64,000 nucleotides of DNA from Dipteris shenzhenensis (GCA_047967505.1 CM106541.1), one strand, 5' to 3'; counted from the stretch's first letter, positions 41,901 through 45,520 are shown. Numbers and translations are program-made. The notes: a model not told the origin generated them from the sequence alone.

Positions 41901-42118
41901 GACTCAAACTCAAACAAGACCCCGCGCTTACCAGACACAGATGTGCCGGAATCGTCGTCATCGTCGCTGTCCCAGGGGGGGGAGGTAGACACGGAAGACG
42001 CCTCGAGCTGCTCCCAGGATCGCCATTCTGCGGAGGAGTCGACGGGATCGAATTTGGAGGTTTTGTGGGTATCAGCGGAGCAACAGGCGCCGTCGTCGTC
42101 TCTGGAAATGCAAGACAT
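8605..42118 (-). CDS. MATH/TRAF-domain protein, TRAF1a/TRAF1b (MUSE13/14) family, exons 1-7, 3' end outside window
   Basis: Seven minus-strand exons join in phase: 41932-42118, 34119-34230, 33401-33489, 33227-33295, 32369-32498, 25362-25520 and 8605-8956. They total 1098 nt, or 366 codons with no stop, and every intron is GT-AG. Residues 1-62 are an acidic, Ser-rich N-terminus with a run of five Asp. Residues about 69-195 form a MATH domain (FTWKIENFSQ, EVGGYKWY, YPQGCDVCNHLSLFL, WSHFAQFTIAVVNKD, VIKAQVQVI). A Cys/Arg-rich helical block (CLDCQYRRELVRVYLTNVE) and an LSREK...EKEVTSTLVMDALYSG block follow. This order matches Arabidopsis TRAF1a/TRAF1b, which scaffold SCF-CPR1 turnover of NLR immune receptors and help control ATG6 and ATG1-ATG13 stability with SINAT ligases. 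That function is inferred from the family. The remaining exons must lie left of position 1. Intact splice sites and frame argue for a live gene rather than a pseudogene. Confidence 0.9.
9187..9400 (+). repeat. Copy of unnamed repeat family R1
   Basis: It starts with GATGAATCCAGGAACATGCC and AAACTCATCC and contains GTTTCAATCTCATGA, GCATAGCAGGGACTAGCT and ATGACATCCCC blocks. These recur in the same order at 38363-38640 and, more diverged, at 40432-40760. It has no coding capacity. This copy lies in intron 6. Confidence 0.7.
9698..9937 (+). repeat. 5' LTR of the copia element (240 bp)
   Basis: It begins TGTTAGAATTATTATTATAA and ends TTTTTGTAACA. It contains GGTTTTGTC...GACAAAACC, a 9-bp inverted repeat (about 9830-9852), and a CT-rich end. 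It differs from the 3' LTR mainly by about 33 bp absent from the latter. Confidence 0.93.
9952..10965 (+). other. Copia 5' leader with GTAC-rich and TTGGGGCTTTTGCA repeats
   Basis: This is untranslated sequence between PBS and gag. From about 10020 to 10360 the word CCGTAC and variants recur, about 23 GTAC sites in ~340 bp. From about 10465 to 10710 a second motif, close to AAATTGGGGCTTTTGCA, recurs five or so times. The frames seen here on both strands are translations of these repeats, not genes. Confidence 0.7.
10966..11620 (+). pseudogene. Copia gag remnant
   Basis: It starts MAQNNSNEVFGILTQEDKLD and GTNYSLWSFMVRNIL, the typical copia gag N-terminus, with AWVILESMFAARNDARVSFL and LKRELSHTHMEEGDSMNSHL as the UBN2-type core. 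A frameshift near 11445 ends the first frame at 11478; the gag continues in the next frame (LKEQLLDIDEVIPDSEMIST, LNSLPESYLCF). A G7 run at 11580 marks further decay. Confidence 0.85.
11613..12158 (+). pseudogene. Copia gag zinc knuckle and protease start
   Basis: This frame contains the CCHC knuckle CHYCKKPGHYIGEC and a basic linker. It ends with TWYFDSGASK followed by TAA, exactly in the protease active-site block (DSGAS), where copia proteins continue. The stop inactivates the protease. Confidence 0.85.
12159..12626 (+). pseudogene. Copia protease remainder and pre-integrase domain
   Basis: The same frame after the stop reads DFRISDVLYVPGIKKNLLSV and then ELWHAKYGHMSYGSLMTLK, the GAG-pre-integrase block. 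It then meets a deletion that removes the CxxC half of the integrase zinc finger. Confidence 0.8.
12610..13327 (+). pseudogene. Copia integrase core remnant
   Basis: The core reads LIHSDVCGPMRTPTFGGYLY, FVTFIDDFTNYT, a stop, then KVQTLRTDRGGEYMSNEFET and LTPQQNGKAEQKN. This shows the D, D and E contexts of the catalytic triad. It ends with GCVAYAHVPVEFKHKLSDKA and FLGYSS, normal for the copia integrase C-terminus. Confidence 0.85.
13290..14094 (+). pseudogene. Copia integrase-RT linker and start of reverse transcriptase
   Basis: A Pro/Gln-rich linker precedes MHDELQSIHKNQTWDVVD. After a frameshift near 13775 follows GTRWVFKVKRKPDGSIDWYK, ARLVAKGYAQKKGIDYEETF and HQLDIKT, the first RT blocks. 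The last 90 bp are a tandem copy of the preceding 90 bp. The RT resumes after the gypsy insertion at 22529. Confidence 0.85.
13916..14095 (+). repeat. 90-bp tandem duplication ending at the gypsy insertion point
   Basis: 13916-14005 is repeated at 14006-14095 with about six base differences, several of them G to A or C to T. The second unit ends exactly where the gypsy LTR begins. Confidence 0.9.
14095..15012 (+). repeat. 5' LTR of the young chromovirus (918 bp)
   Basis: It begins TGTCACCACAATG and ends GGTTTTA, so the termini read TG...TA rather than TG...CA. Positions 14211-14428 hold an array of small hairpins. A TATA-like run (catatatatattta) is near 14438 and an AATAAAG signal near 14863, the latter just before CCTTCGGGGGG. 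Confidence 0.95.
14211..14428 (+). repeat. Array of nine mini-hairpins, mostly C(UNCG)G loops
   Basis: Hairpins, as stem/loop: 14211-14224 TTGAC/TACG; 14228-14247 TACTTGAC/ACTA; 14251-14264 CTGAC/TGCG; 14269-14286 TGTTGAC/TTCG; 14290-14305 CTTGGC/ATGC; 14308-14325 GGTTAAC/CCCG; 14334-14347 CCAAC/TCCG; 14374-14388 TTGACC/TTT inside an outer TATAATTAA stem; 14413-14428 GTTGAC/TCCG. Each 3' arm is the exact complement. A longer one precedes them (GATCATAATTAA, 14146-14184). All recur in the 3' LTR. Confidence 0.9.
15014..15025 (+). other. Primer-binding site of the chromovirus
   Basis: TGGTATCAGAGC is complementary to the 3' end of plant initiator tRNA-Met and starts one base after the LTR, as expected for minus-strand priming. 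Confidence 0.9.
15026..16446 (+). promoter_or_regulatory. Chromovirus 5' leader with G-box cluster and hairpins
   Basis: Six CACGTG palindromes lie at 15687, 15701, 15737, 15753, 15776 and 15840, mostly as ACACGTGGC, plus several GACGTGGC. From 15870 to 16040 the words CTGGTTAG, CCAGAC and their complements alternate; GTCTGGTCA/TGACCAGAC (15948-15968) is a perfect 9-bp hairpin. An A13-type run is at about 16059. No credible gene precedes the gag ATG at 16447. Confidence 0.7.
16447..20133 (+). CDS. Chromovirus gag-pol polyprotein, truncated by an insertion
   Basis: I chose MDQLPIQWDS at 16447 as start; an upstream in-frame ATG at 16396 adds only 17 residues. Residues about 75-140 are RS- and Lys-rich. 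The gag core (WWSALTTDG, FYQQFMPKQFRDHVLQDWDS) follows, then the CCHC knuckle CFRCGKEGHVAAQC near residue 387. The protease motif LFDPGATDNFISED lies near 457, with Pro where Ser is usual. RT carries RMCVDYRALN and FFDDILVFS near 800. RNase H (DCDACGECVGTAL) is near 943. The integrase HHCC finger (HAPPYAGHRG ... CLTCQKMK) and the first core block TMDFIFDLPRSKSGNDGI follow. Normal sequence ends at 20087; about 15 foreign codons from the insertion then lead to a stop. It is otherwise continuous, so inactivation is recent. Confidence 0.93.
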   Translation: MDQLPIQWDSQDRDVHPRQRNVPQTQQEFEQMVRTRIQELENLKRDPKAQHLFPAEAMPNPVYDVPMPEAHSRVQSERERSHRSHRRRSHSKKRSRRHHRSPSPSPSTSSSTSVSSSSLSDKPSRKRKKHEKSGKRKSSKATREFKEGGKSVKFMTYNGQYGHTDKALQFIRQFDAAFGTEKFSESSKLRMVSLHLTATASAWWSALTTDGSAPRKWKGFKKAFYQQFMPKQFRDHVLQDWDSLHMDAGDTVDGYNQKFWDAYLQVAPFKKISKGTQMRKYRAGLTPRIHAVVNALGAKNIQDLMHSASVASLVPLQDPSTVPSLHAGRADKKKTDFLKSEKKESPKAEKKGFQPQKPRGTQFSKTYKGKSLFTPEQIAEFRRDGKCFRCGKEGHVAAQCPEKPSTSKGKEAEKPRGPQKPMAGGIPDILGHALNPEERELLLSWGKVRDQQALILFDPGATDNFISEDLALRLGIKTEELGRALDADQMFCGNPVPVTPLIGKLRLHVQSYVDQEDFFISPLKHYDVVLGMPWFHRKAVKLTLPERVLEFVHRGKNQRVIARNKGDTIPIVSDVSCGKAIKSAISAYMVFVKEKENDMHAEMNDADKDRFQFLVNFKDCFSDVLPGELPPERPEDHQIELMPGSEPPNRPPYRVSATQREEIMAQVQDLLSKGLIQPSSSPFCSPVLLVQKKDGSFRMCVDYRALNKMTIKNRFPIPRIDDVLDQLNGASVFSRIDLKSGYHQVRIQPQDVHKTAFRTTFGLYEYLVMPFGLTNAPTTFNRMMDRIFRKYRHFTGSFFDDILVFSKTEEEHREHLAIVFQELRNHQLYANSKKSEFFLEEIHYLGHIISKNGIQMDPAKIRAIQEWPELKTVHEVRSFLGLCSYYKRFIRHFADIAAPLHDLTKKNAAFTWGLSQKKAFNTLKEKLTTEPILVVPDLYQSFDVDCDACGECVGTALHQNGHVVAYESRRLRDAERYLGIYEKELLAVIHAIHTWKHYLLGADFTVKTDHQSLRYFLTQTKLSEKHMKWANMLSMYHFQIVHTPGIRNRVADALSRRPQVNNVTIAYHQDLEGMREQYAHDSDFGEILQQMQEGQSTSHYSLKDGYLMKDDCLCITQEMRKKILGECHAPPYAGHRGITATTLALERYFFWPGMRKDIHQFVTECLTCQKMKYDRQKAPGLLMPLPVPQAPWENITMDFIFDLPRSKSGNDGICIYLCKTRISPIIQI
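20088..20560. mobile_element. 473-bp insertion with 14-bp target-site duplication (SINE-like, unclassified)
   Basis: aatgatgggatttg occurs at 20074-20087 and again at 20561-20574. Removing the insert plus one copy restores the integrase reading. A duplication this long is typical of non-LTR (target-primed) retrotransposition, not of LTR elements. The insert is A-rich on the plus strand, carries a (TC)n tract near 20471-20495 and ends GCAAAA before the duplication. I found no convincing tRNA-type A or B box and no coding capacity. The strand is uncertain. Confidence 0.75.
20561..21598 (+). pseudogene. Chromovirus integrase core and C-terminal chromodomain-like tail
   Basis: Downstream of the insertion the frame resumes: TIIDRFSKQAHFIPVRKTIK, IVSDRDPRMTSLFWRALFDN and HPQTDGQSEVANSTI, including the second Asp and the Glu of the triad. 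KLSPRYYGPFRVTERINEIA (GPY/F module) and a C-terminal RYLVKFKNYTALDAKWM follow, the last resembling a chromodomain. It stops at 21598, next to the polypurine tract. It has no start of its own and is the severed 3' half of the polyprotein. Confidence 0.9.
21611..22528 (+). repeat. 3' LTR of the young chromovirus (918 bp)
   Basis: This is the same length as the 5' LTR with six substitutions (five transitions and one transversion by my count) and no indels. The hairpin array is at 21727-21944. The outer end GGTTTTA is followed by the target duplication aaaac. Confidence 0.95.
22529..23712 (+). pseudogene. Copia reverse transcriptase (catalytic half) and RNase H
   Basis: It resumes with TAFLNGDLLEEVYVKQPPGF and includes ALYGLKQAPRAWY and the catalytic IILYVDDMLLTG. 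The RNase H reads AYSDSDSAGDYDTRQSTSGN, SSCEAEYRA and HARTKHIEVHYH. A frameshift near 23575 ends the long frame at 23602; the terminal NDNVADIFTKALPREKIEAF follows in the next frame to a stop at about 23712. This end is better preserved than the 5' half. Confidence 0.88.
23750..23954 (+). repeat. 3' LTR of the copia element (205 bp, internal deletion)
   Basis: The same ends as the 5' LTR (TGTTAG...GTAACA) are preceded by the polypurine tract. An internal deletion after CCAATGTAATG removes about 33 bp, and a short CT tract is 2 bp shorter. Confidence 0.93.
23960..25361. other. Host intron 6 sequence between the copia element and exon 6
   Basis: Apart from the candidate terminal exon (24361-24475) this 1.4 kb shows no gene or transposon signature. 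A GGTTTGAACC word near 24076 resembles a tRNA B box, but a correctly spaced A box was not convincing. Confidence 0.5.
24361..24475 (-). other. Candidate alternative terminal exon inside intron 6
   Basis: About 0.9 kb downstream of exon 6 on the gene's strand, an acceptor (GATACACAG, 24476-24484) is followed by 115 nt. When joined to exon 6 this reads in frame as RFYHQFISIRLEDLSLMSGF and GMMQDNDDGEAQEPAKFS, then TGA. The 2+115 nt give exactly 39 codons. The acidic, low-repeat composition looks like a protein C-terminus rather than intron noise, but I do not recognise it and saw no clear AATAAA just downstream. It would end the protein after the MATH domain. Confidence 0.3.
25362..25520 (-). 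CDS. Exon 6 of TRAF1-like gene (Cys/Arg-rich helical block)
   Basis: This exon encodes HRPFRCLDCQYRRELVRVYL and continues through RRFVEEKREKIGKLM, the conserved segment directly after the MATH domain in TRAF1a/b proteins. The acceptor is CTGCAG and the donor is GTATGC. It leaves in phase 2 across a 16.4-kb intron filled by nested retrotransposons. Confidence 0.92.
25521..26247. other. Intron 5 stretch, left part
   Basis: The only reading frames here are short. One plus-strand frame (25664-25882) has no recognisable domain. No transposon feature was identified. Confidence 0.4.
26248..26389 (+). repeat. Three near-tandem copies of a 41-42-bp unit
   Basis: The unit starts CCAGTAAGAGGGATCTGATG and ends CCCAAGTTGTCA. 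It is present at about 26248-26289, 26291-26332 and 26349-26389 with essentially no divergence, so the amplification is recent. It does not match any other repeat in the window. Confidence 0.85.
26390..27378. other. Possible internal region of the inverted LTR element
   Basis: A 73-codon plus-strand frame (26403-26624) has no recognised domain. 26690-26890 is rich in GACACGTGG-, GGTTAG- and AAGTT-type words, resembling retroelement leader or LTR sequence. The stretch leads into the polypurine-tract units of the element whose LTR starts at 27546, so it is plausibly its 3' internal part. Confidence 0.35.
27379..27545 (+). repeat. Three tandem units each ending in a polypurine tract
   Basis: Units starting TGACCACCT and ending in (A/C)AGGGGAGG occur with purine tracts at 27410-27418, 27472-27480 and 27537-27545. 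Only the last abuts an LTR. The spacing is 62 and 65 bp. Confidence 0.75.
27546..27893 (+). repeat. Plus-oriented 348-bp LTR of an inversion-split element
   Basis: It starts TGTTGAGATG after a polypurine tract and ends CTCTTTGACA, followed by agtct (27894-27898). It is the 3' LTR by context. Its partner lies in opposite orientation at 28649-28996, with the same length and about eight differences. Confidence 0.9.
27894..28648. other. Segment between the facing LTRs
   Basis: It begins with the target-duplication copy agtct and ends with a reverse-oriented PBS (GCTCTGATACCA, 28637-28648) directly next to the right LTR. It should therefore contain former flanking DNA on the left and the 5' leader of the element, reversed, on the right. 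The exact junction was not located. No coding sequence is evident. Confidence 0.5.
28649..28996 (-). repeat. Minus-oriented 348-bp LTR of the inversion-split element
   Basis: Read on the minus strand it begins TGTTGAGATG and ends CTCTTTGACA next to TGGTATCAGAGC, so it is the 5' LTR. The outer flank is agact on the plus strand, the complement of agtct found beside the other LTR. Confidence 0.9.
28997..31475. other. Intron 5 stretch, middle part
   Basis: 29480-29760 contains loosely repeated blocks (TTTTTGTAGACATTA, CCCTCCCTAATC, TTTCCTTTTTGTAGACATTA) in three or so copies. 30775-31041 encodes a Met/Gln-rich coiled-coil-like frame (MMQMQQQQSDTMMQMQSQQS) of the kind seen at the start of some gag proteins, but without further support. 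No gene is called. Confidence 0.35.
31476..31645 (+). repeat. Diverged tandem duplication of about 85 bp
   Basis: AAATCAACAAGCATTTAT starts both units (31476 and 31561) and GGTGTGTTTGTT lies near both ends. They differ by scattered substitutions, so the duplication is old. Confidence 0.7.
31646..32368. other. Intron 5 stretch next to exon 5
   Basis: A minus-strand frame at 31613-31849 (VETYPAACESFEVAYGSWRY) is rich in aromatic residues but I cannot match it to a family. The rest is featureless AT-rich intron. Confidence 0.3.
32369..32498 (-). CDS. Exon 5 of TRAF1-like gene (end of MATH domain)
   Basis: This exon encodes DTLHRFCKKEHDWGWKKFME through VIKAQVQVI and closes the MATH domain. The acceptor is CTGCAG and the donor is GTGAGA. 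It leaves in phase 2, so the Arg codon is split with exon 6 across a 6.8-kb intron. Confidence 0.92.
32499..33226 (-). other. Intron 4 of TRAF1-like gene (728 bp)
   Basis: This is AT-rich non-coding sequence without transposon signatures. It keeps a size ordinary for plants, unlike introns 1, 5, 6 and 7. Confidence 0.85.
33227..33295 (-). CDS. Exon 4 of TRAF1-like gene (MATH domain)
   Basis: This 69-nt exon encodes WSHFAQFTIAVVNKDPKKSK. It has a TATAG acceptor and a GTAAGT donor, is phase 1 at both ends, and keeps the MATH reading frame. Confidence 0.92.
33401..33489 (-). CDS. Exon 3 of TRAF1-like gene (MATH domain)
   Basis: This exon encodes YILVYPQGCDVCNHLSLFLC and VADYDKLLPG. The acceptor is CTGCAG and the donor is GTATGC. 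The intron to exon 4 is only 105 bp (33296-33400), in strong contrast to the multi-kilobase introns elsewhere in the gene. Confidence 0.92.
33490..34118 (-). other. Intron 2 of TRAF1-like gene (629 bp)
   Basis: GTAAAA donor, CTGCAG acceptor, AT-rich. No insertion or conserved block was noticed. Confidence 0.85.
34119..34230 (-). CDS. Exon 2 of TRAF1-like gene (start of MATH domain)
   Basis: This exon encodes DLYGKFTWKIENF through EVGGYKWY, the first strands of the MATH fold. The acceptor is TTTAG at 34231-34232 and the donor is GTAAAA at 34118. It enters in phase 1 and leaves in phase 2, so the final Trp codon is completed by exon 3. Confidence 0.92.
34729..34791. repeat. Imperfect inverted repeat, arms of about 25 bp
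   Basis: TGTAATGAAGGGG plus AAAGGGGTTAA on the left pairs with TTTAACCCTTTTCCCC plus TTCATTACA on the right, with a two-base gap and a short loop. It could be a decayed miniature element; no target duplication was established. Confidence 0.5.
34905..35126 (+). pseudogene. Possible LINE reverse-transcriptase fragment
   Basis: SLANLENVVNGMENGKPPRE followed by DGLPQRVLGSTWALY resembles the opening RT block of L1 ORF2 (helix, Met-x-x-Gly-Lys-x-Pro, Asp-Gly-Leu-Pro, then Trp). The rest of RT is absent. It lies in intron 1, antisense to the gene. Confidence 0.45.
35220..35345 (+). repeat. Copy of a ~110-bp diverged repeat
   Basis: GTGGCCCCACCCCTTAGCTTC, then CAGCCTCATAGACGGGACCC and TTCAGTCTTT precede a T-rich tail. 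Related sequence is at about 6770-6900 and 37575-37690. It may be the 3' end of a non-LTR element or an LTR segment. Confidence 0.45.
35346..36110. other. Intron 1 stretch without recognised gene
   Basis: A 101-codon frame (35359-35664) is Lys/Leu-rich and has no family resemblance that I can name. A C10 run is near 35990. No repeat partner was found. Confidence 0.35.
36120..36600 (+). pseudogene. Copia gag-protease relic in intron 1
   Basis: VVDLLDSWDNFVTMLPYKKQ and LHDYLITKETKKAKQEVR match the copia gag core. CFDCGKLGHFASGC (36296-36337) is a clean CCHC knuckle. SWIKNSRVSSHFTP is a decayed protease start where family members have an Asp-Ser-Gly triad. Stops and frameshifts separate the blocks. 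Confidence 0.75.
36541..36690 (+). repeat. Partial copy of repeat family R1 (3' part)
   Basis: CAGCACTCCGGAGGTGAAGG, GCAGACTCAGCCATGA and GGCTAGCACTAA correspond to the later part of the 40432-40760 copy (GTAAGCACTCCAAGGTAAAG and CCTAGCACTAA). The early part of the unit is absent here. Confidence 0.6.
37035..37415 (+). other. 126-codon Arg-rich frame with two PIP-box-like motifs
   Basis: The frame is GC-rich and Arg/Ser-rich. It contains QQPITDFF near residue 33 and QSSIAGFF near residue 111, both fitting the PCNA-interaction pattern Q-x-x-(I/L/M)-x-x-F-F, the first with the strong Thr-Asp pair. I do not recognise the protein and an overlapping frame is also open, so coding status is uncertain. 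Confidence 0.3.
37570..37790 (+). repeat. Third copy of the ~110-bp repeat plus TC/CA microsatellites
   Basis: 37575-37690 has TTTAGTCTCATAGACC, TTCACGGTCTCC and AAGGCTTTAATA blocks matching the other two copies. It runs into (TC)n, C11, (CA)n, (TC)n and (CA)n tracts up to 37775. Confidence 0.6.
37791..38362. other. Intron 1 stretch, no gene recognised
   Basis: AT-rich sequence with GTAAAC/GTTAACAG words near 37965-38000. A 79-codon frame (38162-38401) has no family resemblance and runs into repeat R1. Confidence 0.35.
38363..38640 (+). repeat. Copy of repeat family R1
   Basis: It begins TCTAGATGAATCCAGGAACA, contains GTTTCAATATCATGA, GCATAGCAGGAACTAGCT and ATGACATCCCC, and ends with GTCCTCATATGGG and GTCAGCACTCCGGAG. 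It is the least diverged partner of 9187-9400 and extends further 3'. Confidence 0.75.
38685..39935 (+). pseudogene. hAT transposase relic
   Basis: Blocks in shifting frames follow hAT order: RGTMETARKLVNFITRSQ, FKILKPSKTRFTYMCIVLER, VVSHEWVDWDKHDEAEG, RPIFKELQLT, LLYEFMDKIG and DIWQTQWDWFHKAIHTMA. The C-terminal dimerisation region follows (RVLSQECTATACEW, TKKSNRLYTAQLES). VDVDNSNVIPDI near 39855 is the usual acidic tail. Numerous frameshifts and stops show long decay. No terminal inverted repeats were located. Confidence 0.8.
39757..39822 (+). repeat. 33-bp tandem duplication
   Basis: ATGCATGATTTCTTGATC followed by TTTAAATTA occurs twice in a row with no visible difference. Confidence 0.8.
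40432..40760 (+). repeat. Copy of repeat family R1 (most diverged)
   Basis: GATGAATCTGGGAACATGCC, AAACTCATCTTATAAG, GGTCTTCATATGG, AGCACTCCAAGGTAAAGGGC and CCTAGCACTAA keep the R1 order. Together with 38363-38640 it flanks the hAT relic as a direct repeat. Confidence 0.65.
40761..41931. other. Intron 1 stretch next to exon 1
   Basis: No transposon or gene was recognised. A 109-codon plus-strand frame (41369-41698) has no family resemblance and runs antisense to the gene; I regard it as chance. Confidence 0.4.
41932..42118 (-). CDS. Exon 1 of TRAF1-like gene (start codon, acidic N-terminus)
   Basis: The start ATG is at 42118 with G at -3. It encodes a disordered N-terminus ending in WDSDDDDDSG, the stretch that precedes the MATH domain in Arabidopsis homologues. 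The exon ends in phase 1 at a GTAAGC donor (41931). The frame stays open upstream to another ATG at 42271, but that part is pyrimidine-rich and reads like 5' UTR, so the downstream ATG is preferred. The local sequence is GC- and CpG-rich, unlike the surrounding transposon DNA. Confidence 0.88.
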
Positions 42119-42700
42119 GGCGAAGGGGGGGGGGGAGGAGGAAATGCAGGGAAGGGGAGGAATGGCAAGAAGTAGGGGGAATTGGGAAGGGAATTGGAGG
42201 GGAGAGAGGCAGGGGAGAAGAAACCCTAAAACAGTTGGAGGTATGGCGGACACGAAGCAACAGCAGAGCAAGGTTGGGCTATGGCGAATGCAGAAAAAGG
42301 TTAAAAAGGAGTGTTTTCTGTGTTTATCAACAGCACAGTCCCAAAGCCTTTATTATTACACACACACATACACATACACATACACACACTCAAACTTGAC
42401 CCATCCCCAACTCCCAGCCGCGCCACAGCTCGGCTCGCATGCTCTCACTTGAGCTCAGGCGGTTTGGGCGTTTGCTCACACTCAGCCATCCACTGGCTCA
42501 AGCTCTGTGTGGAGAGATGGTAGAGAGGAGGACAATGGTGGTGTACATGGCAAAGCAAAATAAAGGTGGAGGAAATGGAGGATCGTGTGGAGATGGTGAA
42601 GATGGGGTGGGTGGGGGTGTGTGTGTGCCTGTGTCTGTGTCTGTGTTTTGTGTGTGGTGGGGTGCCCGGCCCTTGCATGCATGCATGTGCATTTGAGTGT
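42119..42700 (-). promoter_or_regulatory. 5' UTR and promoter-proximal region of TRAF1-like gene
   Basis: Read on the minus strand, the sequence before the ATG is pyrimidine-rich with long C runs, as in many plant 5' UTRs. It then passes through a (CA)n-type tract (42357-42395) and a TG-rich microsatellite (about 42614-42660). An RY-like CATGCATGCATG lies near 42676-42687. No TATA box could be placed with confidence. There is no gene in the next several kilobases that could share the promoter. Confidence 0.4.
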
Positions 42701-43851
42701 GTCTTAGAGTTTACTCAATCTCTATTACTTAGTGGAATCATTTCCATGAGTATATAAGAGCCACATTTTGATACTTGAGGCTACTTAATCTTTAACCTTT
42801 GAGTATATTATGATGAAGAAACTGGAAAGTAGTGCTAATATATAAGTGAACATGTTTTCACTTCCCATTTGTTGCCTGTCAGCGTAGGCCATGCGCAGTT
42901 AGCCCCTCGTAGTTGGCCATGTGTGGGGGGGGTTGTTAAAATTTTTAAAAAAATATGGCCATTCATGAAAGCCTTCCATCGTTCTTGGTGGCTAACATCA
43001 GCCTTAGGAAAACTGTGAAACAGAGACACAACGTATGCACAAACGAAGGAGAAGGAGTCAAACCTCAATTTTTTGTAAGTGGCAACCCCAAAATTACCAC
43101 CTCTAACTGGAGCAAAATCGTCTGCGAGATGGCAAAAGTTAAGGCACATACTTGAAATGACAAGAATTGTGACATTTCTACTCACCTGGCAATGAGCGTG
43201 AAAGTTTCCTTAGAGCACCTTTATCAAGCTCAATATATCCAAGCTTTTTAGTATCTACAGGGCTAACTCTGGTTGTTTGATAGGAAGGCATGCCTCTACG
43301 TTCACATAAGCCATGCATTCATAGCTAACGTTGGCCATTTTGTCAATGCTAACAAGAGCAAGAGGTCCAACAAAACTACGATATTTCAAGCATAAACCCT
43401 GCAAACAAACATGGGACTGTGGTTCTGAGGGCAAAGGTACCCCCATTTTGGTGCTCTAGCAAAAGATGGGAATGCCTTCTTACACCCTCCTTATTTTGTT
43501 TGGGAGGAAAGCGTCGTGGGATGTTAATGCATGCAATGGAGTACTTTATGTGGTAGGGATGGTAATGTGGATTAGTCATAATGCAATGGTGTAATATTAA
43601 GTATCAACATTAGCCTAGCACAAACATAGAAACCTAACATGGGGGGAGCTCCCCCAAAAGCTTATATATGAGCGAGGAGTGGCAGGAGAGGAGGATATTG
43701 TGCACAGATGCATGTGTGCACACACATGCGCATTTTGAAAGTCTTTTTTATGCTCACCTGTACTTAGCTACTTATAACTTTGGCTATCATATTGGGCATA
43801 TATTCTTTTTGCGTATTGCATTTATATGATCCTTTATTCGAGCAAATATTT
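42701..43851. other. Upstream intergenic stretch
   Basis: Short frames only, none with a recognisable domain. G8 runs (near 42926) and A/T-rich sequence are present. Nothing further is supported. Confidence 0.4.
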
Positions 43852-43990
43852 GACCCTTTATTTGAGCAAATATAGACATTTTACGCAAATTTGCAAACGT
43901 TTGTCTTCCTTTTTAATGACCCTTTATTTGAGCAAATATAGACATTATATGCAATTCGCATACTTTTGACTTCTTTTTTAATGGTCTTTT
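43852..43990 (+). repeat. Tandem duplication of about 65 bp
   Basis: CCCTTTATTTGAGCAAATAT plus AGACATT occurs at about 43854 and 43919. A third, weaker start (CCTTTATTCGAGCAAATAT) lies about 25 bp earlier. Each is followed by GCAAA-like, TTTTGACTTC-like and TTTTTAATG words. Confidence 0.7.
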
Positions 43991-45385
43991 CCTTGAAGGA
44001 GCAATCTCATTGGCCTTTTATTCATGACCACCTCATCTATTAGCCAGACTTTAGATATGTTGGTTATATATGTCTCTTACATTTTGAGCATATATTGATT
44101 GATTAATTATTTTATAGCCTTTTTTAAGGGGCGTGGATTCCATTTTGGACCCACCCATACAAGAAGGTATAATCCCTTTTTGGGGATTTACATTTATAAA
44201 TGTGTCTCTTTATTCTAGCATCGTTATGGTTTACCTTTCATATTTGGATCATAAAGTGACTTTGTCAAGATACACCCATTCACCTCGCACATATCAACCA
44301 ATTGCTAGTGAATTGATCAACCTCAAGTTACTAGTATATAACATACAAACGTAGCAAATATAATCAACCTTTGATCAACATCGACTTTAAGTTCTAGTCT
44401 CCTATGGGTTCCAATCATCACCATATCCTTGCCAACCTTGTTCTTCATGATCTTGCTCTTTCACAACTACTGACAAGTCTGCCAAAATTTGCTACAAGCC
44501 ATCAACCTTCTTGCCCCTGCTCAACTTAAGGTTGACTATGAGAAGAGTGAACCTTCTTGCTTCTTGCTTGGTAATCCAATTCATTCATGGCCATCTTCTT
44601 CATATGCGTGACAAAACAAAATGCAATAGGTTTGACCCCAAAAGCATTTGGAATTACTAGTTCTCTTGATGATTATTTCTCATAAGGCAATGGTCAATTA
44701 TATGTTCTCATAAAGTGATGGTAGTTTTGACAACTCTTCTTGTCTAGCCTTGCCTATTTCTATCAGATTGCTCCCATGCCACTCCTACGGATCACCTTCT
44801 CCTCTGTTGGCTGCTAAGAGTCACGAAGCTCTCAAACTTTTAAAATGTGATGGATAATCAAAGAGAAAGCCAACTACCATTTGTGCTTTCATTGGAACCC
44901 TTCTCTTTTCCTTGCTTCATGTCATAATGTGGGCTAAACCTATCTGCATGAAATCATGCTTTGTGTCTAATCTCTCAAAATCTTATAAGCTTTCCCCATG
45001 CCACATGCTTGCTCCTTCGATTAGGTGGGTGTATCTCAATTGGGTATTTATATATAGCCTTGCATGCTAGTAACTTTTTGGCATTGCTCTTGAGAGAATT
45101 CACAAGCTCCTCCACGCAAGTGATTGGTCTATTATACATCTTTGGCCTTTAGCTTCTTTCCACCTTGCCACCCTCATAGCCCTTATAGTACTCTAATAAA
45201 CTTAATCTTTTCCTTGGCTTTCTTTGAGCCTTATTGACACAACTTGGCCAAATCAATGATATTATATGTAGCCATTACCAACTCAAGGCTTGTTGATCCA
45301 CTACTATGTCACTCAGACTTGTTAGCCTTTCTTCTTCATTTATATTTCCTCCTCCACAGGGCTTTTTCTCCAAATTTTTGGCACT
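43991..45385. other. Upstream stretch, no gene recognised
   Basis: Six-frame reading gives only fragments of up to about 70 codons without family resemblance. Repeated stops and uneven composition suggest old transposon debris, but no domain could be named. Confidence 0.35.
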
Positions 45386-45520
45386 AGAAAGATATTTTGT
45401 GTTTATATGTACTACTTGATAATAACTATGTTTGTAAGTTTCTAGCACTACGCTAGAAAGTTATTCTGCATTTATATTTCCCCCTTGATAACTATGTCTG
45501 TAAGTTTCTAGTACTACGCT
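45386..45520 (+). repeat. Diverged tandem duplication of about 68 bp
   Basis: TAGAAAG...GTAAGTTTCTAG(C/T)ACTACGC occurs twice (45386-45454 and 45455-45520), with substitutions and a short indel in the middle. Confidence 0.7.

Noticed and set aside
42119-42271. In-frame upstream ATG at 42271 as the start of the TRAF1-like protein
   Set aside because: The extra 51 codons are pyrimidine-rich 5' UTR-like sequence with long C runs, and the downstream ATG has a better context and gives the family's usual N-terminus length.
42445-42696. Overlapping frames around the TG and CA microsatellites
   Set aside because: They translate simple repeats (His/Thr-rich or Cys/Val-rich) and have no gene context.
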